A stretch of DNA of 54,657 nt from Clostridia bacterium (GTDB taxonomy: Bacteria > Bacillota > Clostridia > Oscillospirales > CAG-272), in the NCBI GenBank assembly GCA_017456625.1, contig JAFTJB010000140.1, positions 1 through 54,657 of the forward strand, given 5' to 3'. The notes under the pieces are model-generated. The model was not told the origin of the DNA. It did no database searches and saw nothing but the letters and a program-made list of their open reading frames with translations. The translations under genes and the position numbers were made by a program. Of this stretch, positions 14,565 to 23,255 are shown piece by piece (position 1 is the first letter of the stretch; each line of letters opens with the position of its first letter).

Positions 14565-16628
14565 ATGGTTATTACAATGGCGAAGTTTGAAACAAAAAAC
14601 ATCCGAAACGTAGCGCTTTTGGGACACGGAGGCTCGGGAAAGACCTCTCTTGCAGAGGCAATGCTTTACATCACGGGCGGTACTGACCGTCTCGGAAACG
14701 TCACAGCCGGAAATACCGTATGCGATTACGATGCAGAAGAGGTTGCAAGACATTTTTCCATTTCCGCAGCGGTTGCTCCCGTTGTTTGGAAGGATGTTAA
14801 GATCAACGTGATCGATACCCCCGGTTATCTCGATTTCTCGGGCGAGGTTCAGCAGGCACTCCGCGTTGCGGACAGCGCGATCATTGTGGTCGACGGCAAG
14901 GCAGGTATCGAGGTTGGTACCGAGCTTGCATGGGATAATGTACAGGCTGCGGGCATCCCCACTGCATTCTTTATTAATAAATTCGACGATAACGAGGCGC
15001 GCTTTGCTCGCGTGCTCGATTCTCTCCATATGACCTTCGGTAAGCACGTTTGCCCGCTGACCATCCCCATGGTCAAGAACGGTGAGGTGGTCGGTGCGAT
15101 CGACCTGATCGACCAGACCGCGCACGTGTTCGATAACAACGGACGTCACAGCGTAGAGCTGATCCCCGAGGAGTCCAAGGAGGCGGTTGAAAAGTTCCGC
15201 GAAATGCTCATGGAAGCAGTTGCAAGCACCGACGAGGAGCTGATGATGAAGTTCTTCGAGGGCGAGGAGATCACCCACATGGAGGCGATCAACGCAGTTC
15301 ACGAGGGTATCATTCACGGTGATATCGTTCCCGTATTCTGCGGCGCGGCAACCAAGCTTTGGGGCGTATGGACCATGCTGGATAAGATCAGCGAGTCCTT
15401 CCCGAGACATACCGCAAAGAAGAACGAGATCCTCGTTGACGGTTCCGAGAAGGAGATCTCCGTTGACGGTGAGCCCGCGATCTTCGTATTTAAGACCGTT
15501 GCCGACCCGTTCGTCGGAAAAATGTCCTTCTTCAAGGTCATGAACGGTACCGTAAAGCGCGATATGATGCTCCGCAACAACGTCACGGGCAATTCCGAGA
15601 AGCTTGCACACATCTATGAGATGAAGGGCAAGAAGCAGACCGAGGTCGAGGAGCTTTCCTGCGGTGATATCGGTATGGTCGCAAAGCTTACCGATACCAA
15701 CACCAACGATACGCTCTCCTGGAACACCGAATTCTGCTACAAGAAGATCGAGTACGCAACGCCTTATATGGTCAAGGTTATGATCCCTGTCTCCAAGGGC
15801 GACGAGGGTAAGATCTCGCAGAGCATTACCCGTATGACCGAGGAGGATTACACCCTCAAGTTTGAAAACGAAGCAGCTACCAAGCAGCTCCTCATTTACG
15901 GTCTGGGTGAGATGCACCTCTCCGTGCTTTCCGCAAGACTGAAGGGGCGCTTTGGACTGAACGTACGCTTTGATGTACCGAAGATCGCATACCGCGAGAA
16001 GATCACCAAGGCGGTAGACGTAGAAGGTAAGCACAAGAAGCAGAACGGTGGCTCGGGTCAGTACGGTCACGTTAAGATGCGCTTTGCTCCCGCAGAGGAG
16101 GAGGGACTTACCTTTACCGTTTCCGTTGTTGGCGGTACGGTTCCGAAGAACTTCTATCCCGCAGTAGAGAAGGGCGTTCAGGACGCGATGGCAAAGGGTG
16201 CTTACGGCTATCCTCTGACCAACCTTGCCGCTGACCTCTACGACGGCTCTTATCACGCAGTCGACTCCGATGAGCTTTCCTTCAAGACCGCGGCATCTCT
16301 TGCATACAAGAAGTGCCTCGAGTCCGCAGGCCCCGTTCTTTTGGAGCCTGTAGGAAACATGAACATCACCGTTCCCGAGTCCTTGGTCGGTGACGTCATG
16401 GGCGACCTCAACAAGCGTCGCGGAAGCGTTATGGGAATGGAGCCCGCAGAGAAGAAGGGCTACACGGTCGTTCAGGCGATCGCTCCCAAGGCAGAGATCA
16501 TGGATTACCCGATCGTTCTGCGCGCAATGACGCAGGGACGCGGCTCGTTCGACTATGAGGTGACGGGCTACGACGTTGTTCCCGCGAACATCACCGCAAA
16601 GGTCGTTGCGGACAACAAGGCTGAATAA
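14565..16628 (+). CDS. Elongation factor G-like GTPase (EF-G paralogue)
   Basis: 687 residues with the full EF-G domain order. The P-loop GHGGSGKT is at 20-27, switch II reads DTPGYLDF instead of DTPGHVDF, and the guanine motif is NKFD instead of NKMD. The switch I signature RGITI is replaced by RHFSI. Domain IV has the usual GGSGQYGHV. These changes mark the EF-G-like/EF-G2 branch and not the essential fusA translocase. The function of this branch is not settled; roles at stalled ribosomes or under stress are possible. AAGG lies five bases before ATG 14565. It is monocistronic or co-transcribed with the kinase downstream. Confidence 0.88.
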   Translation: MVITMAKFETKNIRNVALLGHGGSGKTSLAEAMLYITGGTDRLGNVTAGNTVCDYDAEEVARHFSISAAVAPVVWKDVKINVIDTPGYLDFSGEVQQALRVADSAIIVVDGKAGIEVGTELAWDNVQAAGIPTAFFINKFDDNEARFARVLDSLHMTFGKHVCPLTIPMVKNGEVVGAIDLIDQTAHVFDNNGRHSVELIPEESKEAVEKFREMLMEAVASTDEELMMKFFEGEEITHMEAINAVHEGIIHGDIVPVFCGAATKLWGVWTMLDKISESFPRHTAKKNEILVDGSEKEISVDGEPAIFVFKTVADPFVGKMSFFKVMNGTVKRDMMLRNNVTGNSEKLAHIYEMKGKKQTEVEELSCGDIGMVAKLTDTNTNDTLSWNTEFCYKKIEYATPYMVKVMIPVSKGDEGKISQSITRMTEEDYTLKFENEAATKQLLIYGLGEMHLSVLSARLKGRFGLNVRFDVPKIAYREKITKAVDVEGKHKKQNGGSGQYGHVKMRFAPAEEEGLTFTVSVVGGTVPKNFYPAVEKGVQDAMAKGAYGYPLTNLAADLYDGSYHAVDSDELSFKTAASLAYKKCLESAGPVLLEPVGNMNITVPESLVGDVMGDLNKRRGSVMGMEPAEKKGYTVVQAIAPKAEIMDYPIVLRAMTQGRGSFDYEVTGYDVVPANITAKVVADNKAE

Positions 16629-16639
16629 TTAAAAAAATC

Positions 16640-16667
16640 GGGACTGCTGCCATATGGTGGCAGTCCC
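16640..16667. terminator. Long hairpin between EF-G-like and kinase genes
   Basis: GGGACTGCTGCCA pairs with TGGTGGCAGTCCC, 13 bp with two G-T wobbles and a tiny loop. The run of seven A lies on its 5' side, so the classical terminator signature is on the minus strand; on the plus strand there is no T-run. It may only partly stop plus-strand transcription. Confidence 0.5.
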
Positions 16668-16701
16668 ACAGTTTGGAATTACGGAAAGGATCGTTTCTAT
16701 C

Positions 16702-17769
16702 ATGACGTCAGAACTCAAAAAAATCGGTGAAAGGTTTGCTCTTAAGGGAGAATTTTGCTCCTACAAGCAGATGACCAACGGCAACATCAACTCTACCTAT
16801 CAGGTGTTTTACAATGAGAACGGTGCTGCGCATGCGTACATCTTTCAGCGCATCAATCAAAACGTGTTCAAAAAACCCGTTGAGATCATGCAGAACATTG
16901 ATAAGGTGACCTCGCACATTCTTGCAAAGGGCGGAAATTCGCTCAATTTCTATAAGACCACAGATGGAGAGAACTATCTTTTTGACGATGCGGGAGGCTT
17001 TTGGCGCGTGACCGATTTTATCGAGTCCGTGACCTTCAATTCCTGCGAGGATACCGCAACGATCTCCAACGTGGGCGCGGCATTTGGCGAGTTTCAGATG
17101 CAGCTTGCGGATTTTGACGGCTCGCTCCTCTTTGAGACGATCCCGAATTTCCATAATACCAAAAATCGCTACGAGCATTTCCACGCCGTTGTGACGGCAG
17201 ACCCTGTGGGGCGTGTCTCCAAGGTGAGAATTGAATTGGAGAAGCTCGAGGATCTGGAAACGCGCGCGTGCGAGCTTTCCGTTCGCTACGCAAATGGCGA
17301 TTTCCCGATCCGAGTCACACACAACGATACCAAGGCGAACAACGTGCTCTTCGATAAGGTCACGCTCAAGCCCTTGGTCGTGATCGATCTGGATACTGTC
17401 ATGCCCGGTATGGCGATGTACGATTTCGGTGACGCGGTGCGCTTTATCTGCAACACCGCCGAGGAGGACGAAGCGGATCTTTCCAAGGTCTCCTTTGATA
17501 TAGAGAAGTTCCGCGCCTTCGCGCAGGGCTACATCGGACAGGTCAAGAACGCGCTTACCAAGGATGAGTTGGATAGCCTTGTTCTCGGTGCGTTTTCCGC
17601 CACCGTGGAGCTTGCCGTTCGCTTCCTCGATGATTACGTTAACGGTGACACCTACTTCAAGGTGCTCTATCCCGAGCATAATCTTGTTCGCGCGCGTTGC
17701 CAGCTGACCCTCGCTCTTGACATTCTTAAAAAGTATGATCAACTTCTGGATATTGTGAAAGATTGTTAA
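16702..17769 (+). CDS. APH/choline-kinase-fold phosphotransferase (NahK-like)
   Basis: 355 residues. The kinase catalytic loop is H207-N-D209-TKANN and the metal-binding VIDLDT follows at 228-232, with DFGDAVR after it. This is the aminoglycoside phosphotransferase (PF01636) fold, and the length and the DFGDAVR/VMPG details resemble N-acetylhexosamine 1-kinases. Such enzymes phosphorylate GlcNAc/GalNAc or related sugars with ATP in salvage. Substrate assignment is tentative. I chose ATG 16702 (MTSELKK), with AAAGGA 11 bases upstream; an earlier in-frame start at 16654 falls inside the hairpin. Confidence 0.75.
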   Translation: MTSELKKIGERFALKGEFCSYKQMTNGNINSTYQVFYNENGAAHAYIFQRINQNVFKKPVEIMQNIDKVTSHILAKGGNSLNFYKTTDGENYLFDDAGGFWRVTDFIESVTFNSCEDTATISNVGAAFGEFQMQLADFDGSLLFETIPNFHNTKNRYEHFHAVVTADPVGRVSKVRIELEKLEDLETRACELSVRYANGDFPIRVTHNDTKANNVLFDKVTLKPLVVIDLDTVMPGMAMYDFGDAVRFICNTAEEDEADLSKVSFDIEKFRAFAQGYIGQVKNALTKDELDSLVLGAFSATVELAVRFLDDYVNGDTYFKVLYPEHNLVRARCQLTLALDILKKYDQLLDIVKDC

Positions 17770-17782
17770 GGTGAAAGAATAT

Positions 17783-17850
17783 GGGAGAGAGGAAACTCTT
17801 GAAAGAGCTTTCCTCTCTCCCAAACCCTCTCACCTTCAGAACCTTTCACA
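17783..17850 (+). repeat. Hairpin repeat, copy A
   Basis: GGGAGAGAGGAAA (17783-17795) pairs perfectly with TTTCCTCTCTCCC (17809-17821) around an inner CTCTT/AAGAG stem, followed by a tail ACCCTCTCACCTTCAGAACC. Copy B (18545-18614, inverted) has nearly the same hairpin and a similar tail; copy C at 30106-30151 shares the layout and tail. Copies A and B face each other around the 17924-18523 gene. Confidence 0.75.
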
Positions 17851-17854
17851 CCAA

Positions 17855-17919
17855 ACGAAAAGCAGACCTCAAAAGAGGTCTGCTTTTCGTTTGCGCAAGC
17901 CTCTCATTGAGAGGCTTGC
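17855..17919. terminator. Double hairpin between convergent genes
   Basis: Two perfect hairpins in a row: ACGAAAAGCAGACCTC / GAGGTCTGCTTTTCGT (17855-17890, 16 bp, loop AAAA) and GCAAGCCTCTC / GAGAGGCTTGC (17895-17919, 11 bp, loop ATT). The first has T-rich flanks on both strands and should end transcription from both sides. Confidence 0.75.
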
Positions 17920-17923
17920 ATTG

Positions 17924-18523
17924 TTATTGGAAATGTGTATCAGTTTCATGGCGTAGCATTTCATTACAAGCTGTGCTTTCCTTTTTCCAATAGTAGCGAT
18001 AAAGGAATAGCAAAAGTCCGATGTATATCACTGCATACATGAGATAGCAAGCTGTAAATGCAAGATAATCACCGAATATGGTGTTTCCAAATTGTCGCAC
18101 ATCATTCATTCTGCCGGACCAAATCAAGTAGGTCTGCTCATAAAGGAAGGATGGTGCGAGCGCGAGCATACCAAAACCGTCGAGCAAGCCAAGTTTTGCG
18201 AGGCAAAGGAGAAACCGCAGAACTTCACCCGGTAAGATCAATTTTGTGGCGCTTTTGATCCATTGCGATTTGTTCTCGCTCGGCTGATATTGGAACGCCA
18301 CTCTCTTTCTCATATAATAATACCAATGAATTCCAAGCGGAACACCATAGCAAATGATGACGAGCAACAACCACATCAAAAAGGCGGTGAAGACAGAATT
18401 TCCAAGCGGTTTGATCGCAAATTTCGCAACCATTGCAACCAAAAATGTGGCAATCATATTCAACGCCATGGAGGCGAATCCAAATAGAAAAATTTCCGTA
18501 AAGGGAATTTTATTGCGCTTCAT
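17924..18523 (-). CDS. Uncharacterised membrane protein, A/T-rich, possibly acquired
   Basis: 199 residues, about four hydrophobic segments (roughly 10-35, 45-68, 100-125 and 150-175), aromatic-rich; no family recognised. GGAGG precedes the start at 18523. The gene is plainly richer in A and T than its neighbours and uses codons such as ATA, TTA and AAA more freely. It lies between inverted copies of a hairpin repeat (A and B) and between two genes that would otherwise be convergent neighbours. I infer a transferred or inserted unit. No promoter of its own is visible in the 108 bases upstream, which are filled by copy B. Confidence 0.6.
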   Translation of the reverse strand: MKRNKIPFTEIFLFGFASMALNMIATFLVAMVAKFAIKPLGNSVFTAFLMWLLLVIICYGVPLGIHWYYYMRKRVAFQYQPSENKSQWIKSATKLILPGEVLRFLLCLAKLGLLDGFGMLALAPSFLYEQTYLIWSGRMNDVRQFGNTIFGDYLAFTACYLMYAVIYIGLLLFLYRYYWKKESTACNEMLRHETDTHFQ

Positions 18524-18544
18524 GTTTCTTCCTCCTTTTGTTTA

Positions 18545-18614
18545 AAATTCTTGAAAGAGAGTGGGGGTGCGGGGGAGAGAGGAAACTTCTTTTATGAAGT
18601 TTCATCTCTCCCCC
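18545..18614 (-). repeat. Hairpin repeat, copy B (inverted relative to A)
   Basis: GGGGGAGAGAGGAAACTTC (18571-18589), loop TTTTAT, and a right arm at 18596-18614 form a 19-bp stem with one mismatch; the tail (ACCCCCACTCTCTTTC when read on the minus strand) points towards the 17924-18523 gene. Same family as copy A. Confidence 0.75.
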
Positions 18615-18631
18615 GCGAATAACCATTACTG

Positions 18632-19765
18632 TTACTCCTCCAACCCTTCATAGACGAGGTCGCGGATGGCGGTATGGATCACGCGGTAGCCATAGCCGCA
18701 GTTCATGATCTCCGTGCCAAAGTAGATGGCGACGCGGTTGAAGGGATCGATCATGACGTAAGCATTTGCGGCACCGTCCCAGCCGAATTCACCGACGGGG
18801 CTTTTGGCGAGGGAGACGGTATCGTTCATATGCGCTCTTCCGCAAAGTCCCCAGCCATAGCCGTAGAGGCGCTTGTGGGTCGAAATGAAATCAGTGAGTG
18901 CATCGTCGCAGAGTCGGTTTTTCGTCATCATATCGATGGTCTCGGGGCGCAGGATGCGGTAGCCGTCCTTGGTCGCGCCGCCGTTTGCGATCACGGCGAT
19001 GATCTTGATGTATTCATCCACGGAAGCGAAGAGCCCCGCTCCGCCGCTATCGTAATTGGGCGTGAGCGTGTATTTGTTCTGCAGAGGGATCTCGGTGGCT
19101 GTGTAAAAGCCCGTATTGTAGGTATACATGGATACAAAGCGGGATTTTTGCTCCTCGTTTGGGAAAAAGCCCATATCCTTGATCCCGATTGGCTTGAAGA
19201 TAAGCATATCGAGATAATCGAGGAAGCGCATGCCCGAAACGACCTCCACAACGCCTGCAAGGACGTCGTGGCAGAGGCTATATTGGAAGTGTGTGCCCGG
19301 CTCAAAGTCCAATGGAAGCTTTGCCATTGCGCGAACAACGTCGAGCGTGCTTGCGTTTGGCGTACGTGCCTCTAAAAGCTCCTTTTGCTTGAGATCGTAG
19401 GAGAGACCGCCCGTCATGGTGAAGAGATGCAGAACGGTCATTTCGTTCTTGGCAGGAGCGAGCGTGCCGTCCGCTTGCTTGACCTTCACATTCTTGAATT
19501 CGGGAACGTACTTGTACACGGGATCGTCAAGAGAGAGCTTGCCCTCCTCAACGAGGCGCATTGCGGCAATACAGGTAATGACCTTGGTCGCCGAGAAGAT
19601 CCAATACAGATCGCGATGGGACACGGGTCTTGTCTTTGCGGCGTCGGCATATCCGACACCCGTGCGGTAAACGATCTCACCGTCCTTGGCAACTGCCAAC
19701 TCACAACCGGGGTAGCCGCGCTCCGGCATTTTTTGCATAAAATCGTCAAGCTTTTTAAAATTCAT
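18632..19765 (-). CDS. Beta-lactamase-fold serine hydrolase
   Basis: 377 residues. The SxxK motif is S58-A-T-K61 and the second motif is Y162-S-L in HFQYSLCHD (YxN in true beta-lactamases), with GWDGAA near the C-terminus in place of KTG/HxG. This is the class C beta-lactamase/esterase family (PF00144), which includes esterases and D-aminopeptidases. No signal peptide is present, so a cytoplasmic esterase or peptidase is more likely than antibiotic resistance. AAGGAG precedes the start. Last gene of the long minus-strand operon, 18 bases after the 47-codon microprotein. Confidence 0.85.
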   Translation of the reverse strand: MNFKKLDDFMQKMPERGYPGCELAVAKDGEIVYRTGVGYADAAKTRPVSHRDLYWIFSATKVITCIAAMRLVEEGKLSLDDPVYKYVPEFKNVKVKQADGTLAPAKNEMTVLHLFTMTGGLSYDLKQKELLEARTPNASTLDVVRAMAKLPLDFEPGTHFQYSLCHDVLAGVVEVVSGMRFLDYLDMLIFKPIGIKDMGFFPNEEQKSRFVSMYTYNTGFYTATEIPLQNKYTLTPNYDSGGAGLFASVDEYIKIIAVIANGGATKDGYRILRPETIDMMTKNRLCDDALTDFISTHKRLYGYGWGLCGRAHMNDTVSLAKSPVGEFGWDGAANAYVMIDPFNRVAIYFGTEIMNCGYGYRVIHTAIRDLVYEGLEE

Positions 19766-19783
19766 GGGCTCTCCTTTTTGGGA

Positions 19784-19927
19784 TCAGTGGTGGTGTACGA
19801 AGGTTTCAATAATAAAGGTTGCGATATAAACGAGCACGCCCGAGGCGACGAGCCCCGCCATGACGAGTGCGAGGATGCGGACGGGCTTGGAATAAGACGA
19901 GGTAAAGTTTTTATTTTTCTTTTCCAT
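19784..19927 (-). CDS. 47-residue single-helix membrane microprotein
   Basis: ATG at 19927-19925, stop TGA at 19786-19784. The product begins MEKKNKNFTSSYSKPVR, then has one hydrophobic helix of about 24 residues (ILALVMAG to IATFII) and ends ETFVHHH. Basic residues before the helix predict an N-in orientation. AAAGG lies 10 bases upstream. It fits tightly between the topoisomerase gene (21-base gap) and the hydrolase gene (18-base gap), so it must be transcribed with them. It looks like the DUF4044 type of tiny Firmicutes membrane proteins, but I cannot confirm that family. Function unknown. Confidence 0.7.
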   Translation of the reverse strand: MEKKNKNFTSSYSKPVRILALVMAGLVASGVLVYIATFIIETFVHHH

Positions 19928-19948
19928 TTCGGTAATACCTTTCATCAA

Positions 19949-22141
19949 TCAGCCGAGGTTCACGCCTGCGGCGGGAATTTTGATCTTTTTGAGCCCCTTT
20001 CCACTGTCGGGGATCTTTTCGGGATCGTTGGTCGCACTGACGAGCTTTTGTCCTGCCTTGAGTGACATGAGCTGAACACCGCCCGAGGTGCGGGTGGACT
20101 TGATCGGAATGAGCGAGGATTTGATGACGATCGCGCGGTTATCGGTGGAGGTTAGCATGATGTCCATGGGTGTCTTCTCGTAGAATGCCGCGACGATGGG
20201 GGAGGACTTGGAGAAAACGGAGGTCAGCTTGCGGCGGTTACCCGTGATCTCATACGCGGATGCGGGAATACGCACGCCCTTACCGTTTTCAAAGATAAAG
20301 ATGAAGTTTTCCTTTTCGGGATAGCTGTTCTGAATATTCATCAGAACGGGCTTCTCGTCACCCGCCTTATCAAACTTAACGGGGAGATATTCACCGAGCG
20401 CGGATGCCTTGCAGGTGTCAAAATCGTCTGCCTTGAAGCGGTACATCTGTGCCTTTTCGGTCAGGAAGATCAGATTGTCTACGTTTTCACCGTCCATGAT
20501 GCTGAGGATCTCGTCACCGTCCTTGCATTTCTGCTCGTCGTTGCCGCGCAGGGATTGGAAGGTGATCTTCTTGAAGTAGCCTTCACGGGTCAGAACAAAG
20601 CGCGCGTTGTAGTTTTCTACGTGCTCGTCCTCGTTGTAGACCTGAACGCCCTCGGAATCGATGATCTGGGTCATTCTGGGCTTGCCGTATTTCTTCTTGA
20701 TCTCGGTGAGCTGCTTGATGATGAGCGCCTTTTGCTTGAGCTCGTCCGCGAGGATCGACTTGATATCCTCGATCTGCTGTTGGAGATCCTTGATCTCGGA
20801 CATACGGTTGAGGAGGTACTCGTGGTTGAGGTTACGGAGCTTGATATCCGCGATATAGTTTGCCTGGATCTCATCGATGTCAAAGCCCTTCATGAGGTTG
20901 GGAACGACGTTCTCTTCTTTCTCGGTATGACGAATGATGCGGATTGCCTTGTCGATATCGAGAAGGATGCTGCCGAACGCCATGAGCAGGTGAAGCTTGT
21001 CCTCTTTTTTCTTGAGGTCGTATGCGAGCTCGCGGCAGAGGCAGGTCAAACGGAAGCGGATCCACTCCTTGAGGATATCGATCAGACCGAGGGTGCGCGG
21101 GGTGGAATCGATCAGGACGTTGAAGTTGCACTTGAAGCTGTCCTCGAGAGGCGTGAGCTTGAAGAGCTTGGTCATGAGCTTATCGGGATCCACACCCTTA
21201 CGGATGTCGAGGGTCAGCTTAAATCCGTTGAGGTCAATCTCGTCGCGGAAATCGGTGATCTCCTTGATCTTTCCCTCCTTGTAAAGAGCGGCAAGCTTGG
21301 CGAGGATAAGCTCAATGGTGGTGGAATAGGGGATCTGCAAAATGTCGATGCAGTTTGCAGCCTTGTCGTAGGTATAGCGCGCGCGCATTCTGACCGATCC
21401 CTGTCCCGTTGTGTAGATGCGATACATCTCCTCGCGGTCATAGAGAATGGATGCGCCGCCCGAGAAATCGGGTGCTTTGACGATCTCCATCATTTTTTCC
21501 ACGGGGAGCTTGGGGTTGCGCAGGAGGGCAATGGTGCCGTCGCAGATCTCCGCGAGGTTGAAGGAGCAGATGTTGGATGCCATACCGACCGCGATTCCCA
21601 TGTTGGGCATGACGAGAATGTTGGGGAAGGTGGTGGGGAGGAGAACGGGCTCCTTTAAGGTGGCATCGTAGTTATCCACCATATCCACCGCATCGTGGTC
21701 GATGCCCGAGAACAGCTCCTGACAAATGGTATCGAGCTTACACTCGGTGTAACGCGGCGCGGCGTATTTCATGTCCGAGGAGTATTGCTTACCGAAGGAG
21801 CCCTTGGAGTCGACGAGCGGATGGAGCAGAGTCGCGTTTCCGCGTGTCAGACGTACCATCGTCTCATAGATGGAGGCATCTCCGTGCGGATGGAGCTTCA
21901 TGGTCTGTCCCACGATATTCGCGCTCTTGGTTCTCGGACCTGTCAGCAGTCCCATTTTATACATGGTATAAAGGAGCTTGCGGTGCGAGGGCTTGAGTCC
22001 GTCGATTTCGGGGATCGCACGCGAAACAATGACACTCATGACGTAGGGCATGTAGTTCTTTTCGATCGTTTCGGTGATCGGCTGATACGAGATGGGTGCG
22101 TAAACGATTTCTTTCTTTTCTACTTTTTTCTTTTTTGCCAT
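19949..22141 (-). CDS. Type IIA topoisomerase subunit A (topoisomerase IV/gyrase A-like)
   Basis: 730 residues. The catalytic tyrosine is Y131 in AAPRYTE, preceded by R130; the HPHGDASIYE and GSFG motifs of the breakage-reunion domain are conserved, and a coiled-coil region (about 440-500) is followed by a reduced C-terminal beta-pinwheel. No GyrA box (QRRGGKG-like) is seen, pointing to a ParC-type, decatenating enzyme or a divergent group. The ATPase partner (parE/gyrB) normally sits next door but is absent here; upstream is the Sua5 gene. It follows Sua5 by 51 bases in the operon. Confidence 0.85.
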   Translation of the reverse strand: MAKKKKVEKKEIVYAPISYQPITETIEKNYMPYVMSVIVSRAIPEIDGLKPSHRKLLYTMYKMGLLTGPRTKSANIVGQTMKLHPHGDASIYETMVRLTRGNATLLHPLVDSKGSFGKQYSSDMKYAAPRYTECKLDTICQELFSGIDHDAVDMVDNYDATLKEPVLLPTTFPNILVMPNMGIAVGMASNICSFNLAEICDGTIALLRNPKLPVEKMMEIVKAPDFSGGASILYDREEMYRIYTTGQGSVRMRARYTYDKAANCIDILQIPYSTTIELILAKLAALYKEGKIKEITDFRDEIDLNGFKLTLDIRKGVDPDKLMTKLFKLTPLEDSFKCNFNVLIDSTPRTLGLIDILKEWIRFRLTCLCRELAYDLKKKEDKLHLLMAFGSILLDIDKAIRIIRHTEKEENVVPNLMKGFDIDEIQANYIADIKLRNLNHEYLLNRMSEIKDLQQQIEDIKSILADELKQKALIIKQLTEIKKKYGKPRMTQIIDSEGVQVYNEDEHVENYNARFVLTREGYFKKITFQSLRGNDEQKCKDGDEILSIMDGENVDNLIFLTEKAQMYRFKADDFDTCKASALGEYLPVKFDKAGDEKPVLMNIQNSYPEKENFIFIFENGKGVRIPASAYEITGNRRKLTSVFSKSSPIVAAFYEKTPMDIMLTSTDNRAIVIKSSLIPIKSTRTSGGVQLMSLKAGQKLVSATNDPEKIPDSGKGLKKIKIPAAGVNLG

Positions 22142-22192
22142 GTTATGACGAAATTCCTCTCTGTTCGTAATTTGCGAGTAGAGTGAGATCGG

Positions 22193-23230
22193 TCAATCGA
22201 TCTCTCGGATCGTATGTGCCGCGGCGCGGATCATACGGTTATAAAGCGCGAGTCCCAACCCGTCTGTGGGCGGGAGATGCGCATAAATGATCTCTGCGTC
22301 GGTTGCATCCGCCTCTCGGAGGGCGCGGAAGAGACATTTTGCCTGCGCGGCAATGTCATCTTTTTTACCGACGGAGATCAGATTGTTCTGCTTTAAGTGT
22401 GCCAACTCCTCGTCATAGCAAAGGATGGCGCAATTTTTTGTTTTCTGCTCCTTTAGCAAGAAGGAAAGCACACGCGCGTCCTCTCCCTTGAGCAGCACGA
22501 CGGGAGCTTTGGGCGCGTAGTGGCGGTATTTCATCCCGGGGGAGAGCGGTCGCTCGTTTTCGGCAAGCTTGTGCAGGACCGCGTCCGCGACCGTGACGTG
22601 CTCGGCAACCATGCAGAGCGCATCGTAAGTAATGCCGCCCGGGCGAAGGAGCGTGAGAGAGTTGCCCGAAACGGACACGATGGTGGATTCCAACCCGATG
22701 TCGCACTCTCCGCCGTCGATGATCATATCGACCTTGCCCGAGAGATCCTCACGAACGTGCTCGGCGCAGGTGGGGGAGGGCTTGCCCGAAATGTTAGCCG
22801 AGGGCGCGGCAATGGGGAGCCCTGCCAATTCGATGAGCTTGTGCGCCACGGGATGTGATGGACAGCGCAGGGCGACCGTCTCGAGTCCGCCCGTTGCGGA
22901 TGTGGGAACGATCTCGCGCTTGGGGAGGACAACGGTGAGCGGTCCCGGCATAAACGCGCGTGCCAAACGGTAATAAAGCTCGCTCGTATAGGCATATTTT
23001 TCGGCATCCTCGGGGGTGGCGAGATGCAGGATGAGGGGGTTGTCGGAGGGACGCCCCTTTGCAGCGTAGATCTTTTTTGCGGCATCCGCGTCAAGTCCGT
23101 TTCCACCGAGTCCGTAGACGGTTTCGGTGGGGAAAACGACCAGTCCGCCCGTGCGAAGGATCTCTGCCGCCTCCTTGAGCGTGGAGAGCTCTTGGGCAGG
23201 GTCATGTACGGTTACAATTTTCGTGTTCAA
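22193..23230 (-). CDS. L-threonylcarbamoyladenylate synthase, Sua5 type
   Basis: 345 residues from a TTG start at 23230, chosen because GAGGTG lies six bases upstream; the frame extends to 23302, but that start would overlap prfA. The N-terminal YrdC/TsaC domain has KGRPSDNPL and SANISG, which bind threonine, bicarbonate and ATP. The linker SPGMKYRHYAPKAP and the C-terminal Rossmann-like Sua5 domain make it the two-domain form. It makes threonylcarbamoyl-AMP for the t6A37 modification of ANN-decoding tRNAs. prfA immediately upstream is a common neighbour in Firmicutes. Confidence 0.92.
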   Translation of the reverse strand: MNTKIVTVHDPAQELSTLKEAAEILRTGGLVVFPTETVYGLGGNGLDADAAKKIYAAKGRPSDNPLILHLATPEDAEKYAYTSELYYRLARAFMPGPLTVVLPKREIVPTSATGGLETVALRCPSHPVAHKLIELAGLPIAAPSANISGKPSPTCAEHVREDLSGKVDMIIDGGECDIGLESTIVSVSGNSLTLLRPGGITYDALCMVAEHVTVADAVLHKLAENERPLSPGMKYRHYAPKAPVVLLKGEDARVLSFLLKEQKTKNCAILCYDEELAHLKQNNLISVGKKDDIAAQAKCLFRALREADATDAEIIYAHLPPTDGLGLALYNRMIRAAAHTIREID

Positions 23231-23255
23231 AAGAAACACCTCGATCAAAGTGATT

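Noticed and set aside
14552-14590. A 12-codon frame (MKGINGYYNGEV) overlapping the EF-G-like start
   Set aside because: No proper ribosome site, overlaps the true start out of frame; probably chance.
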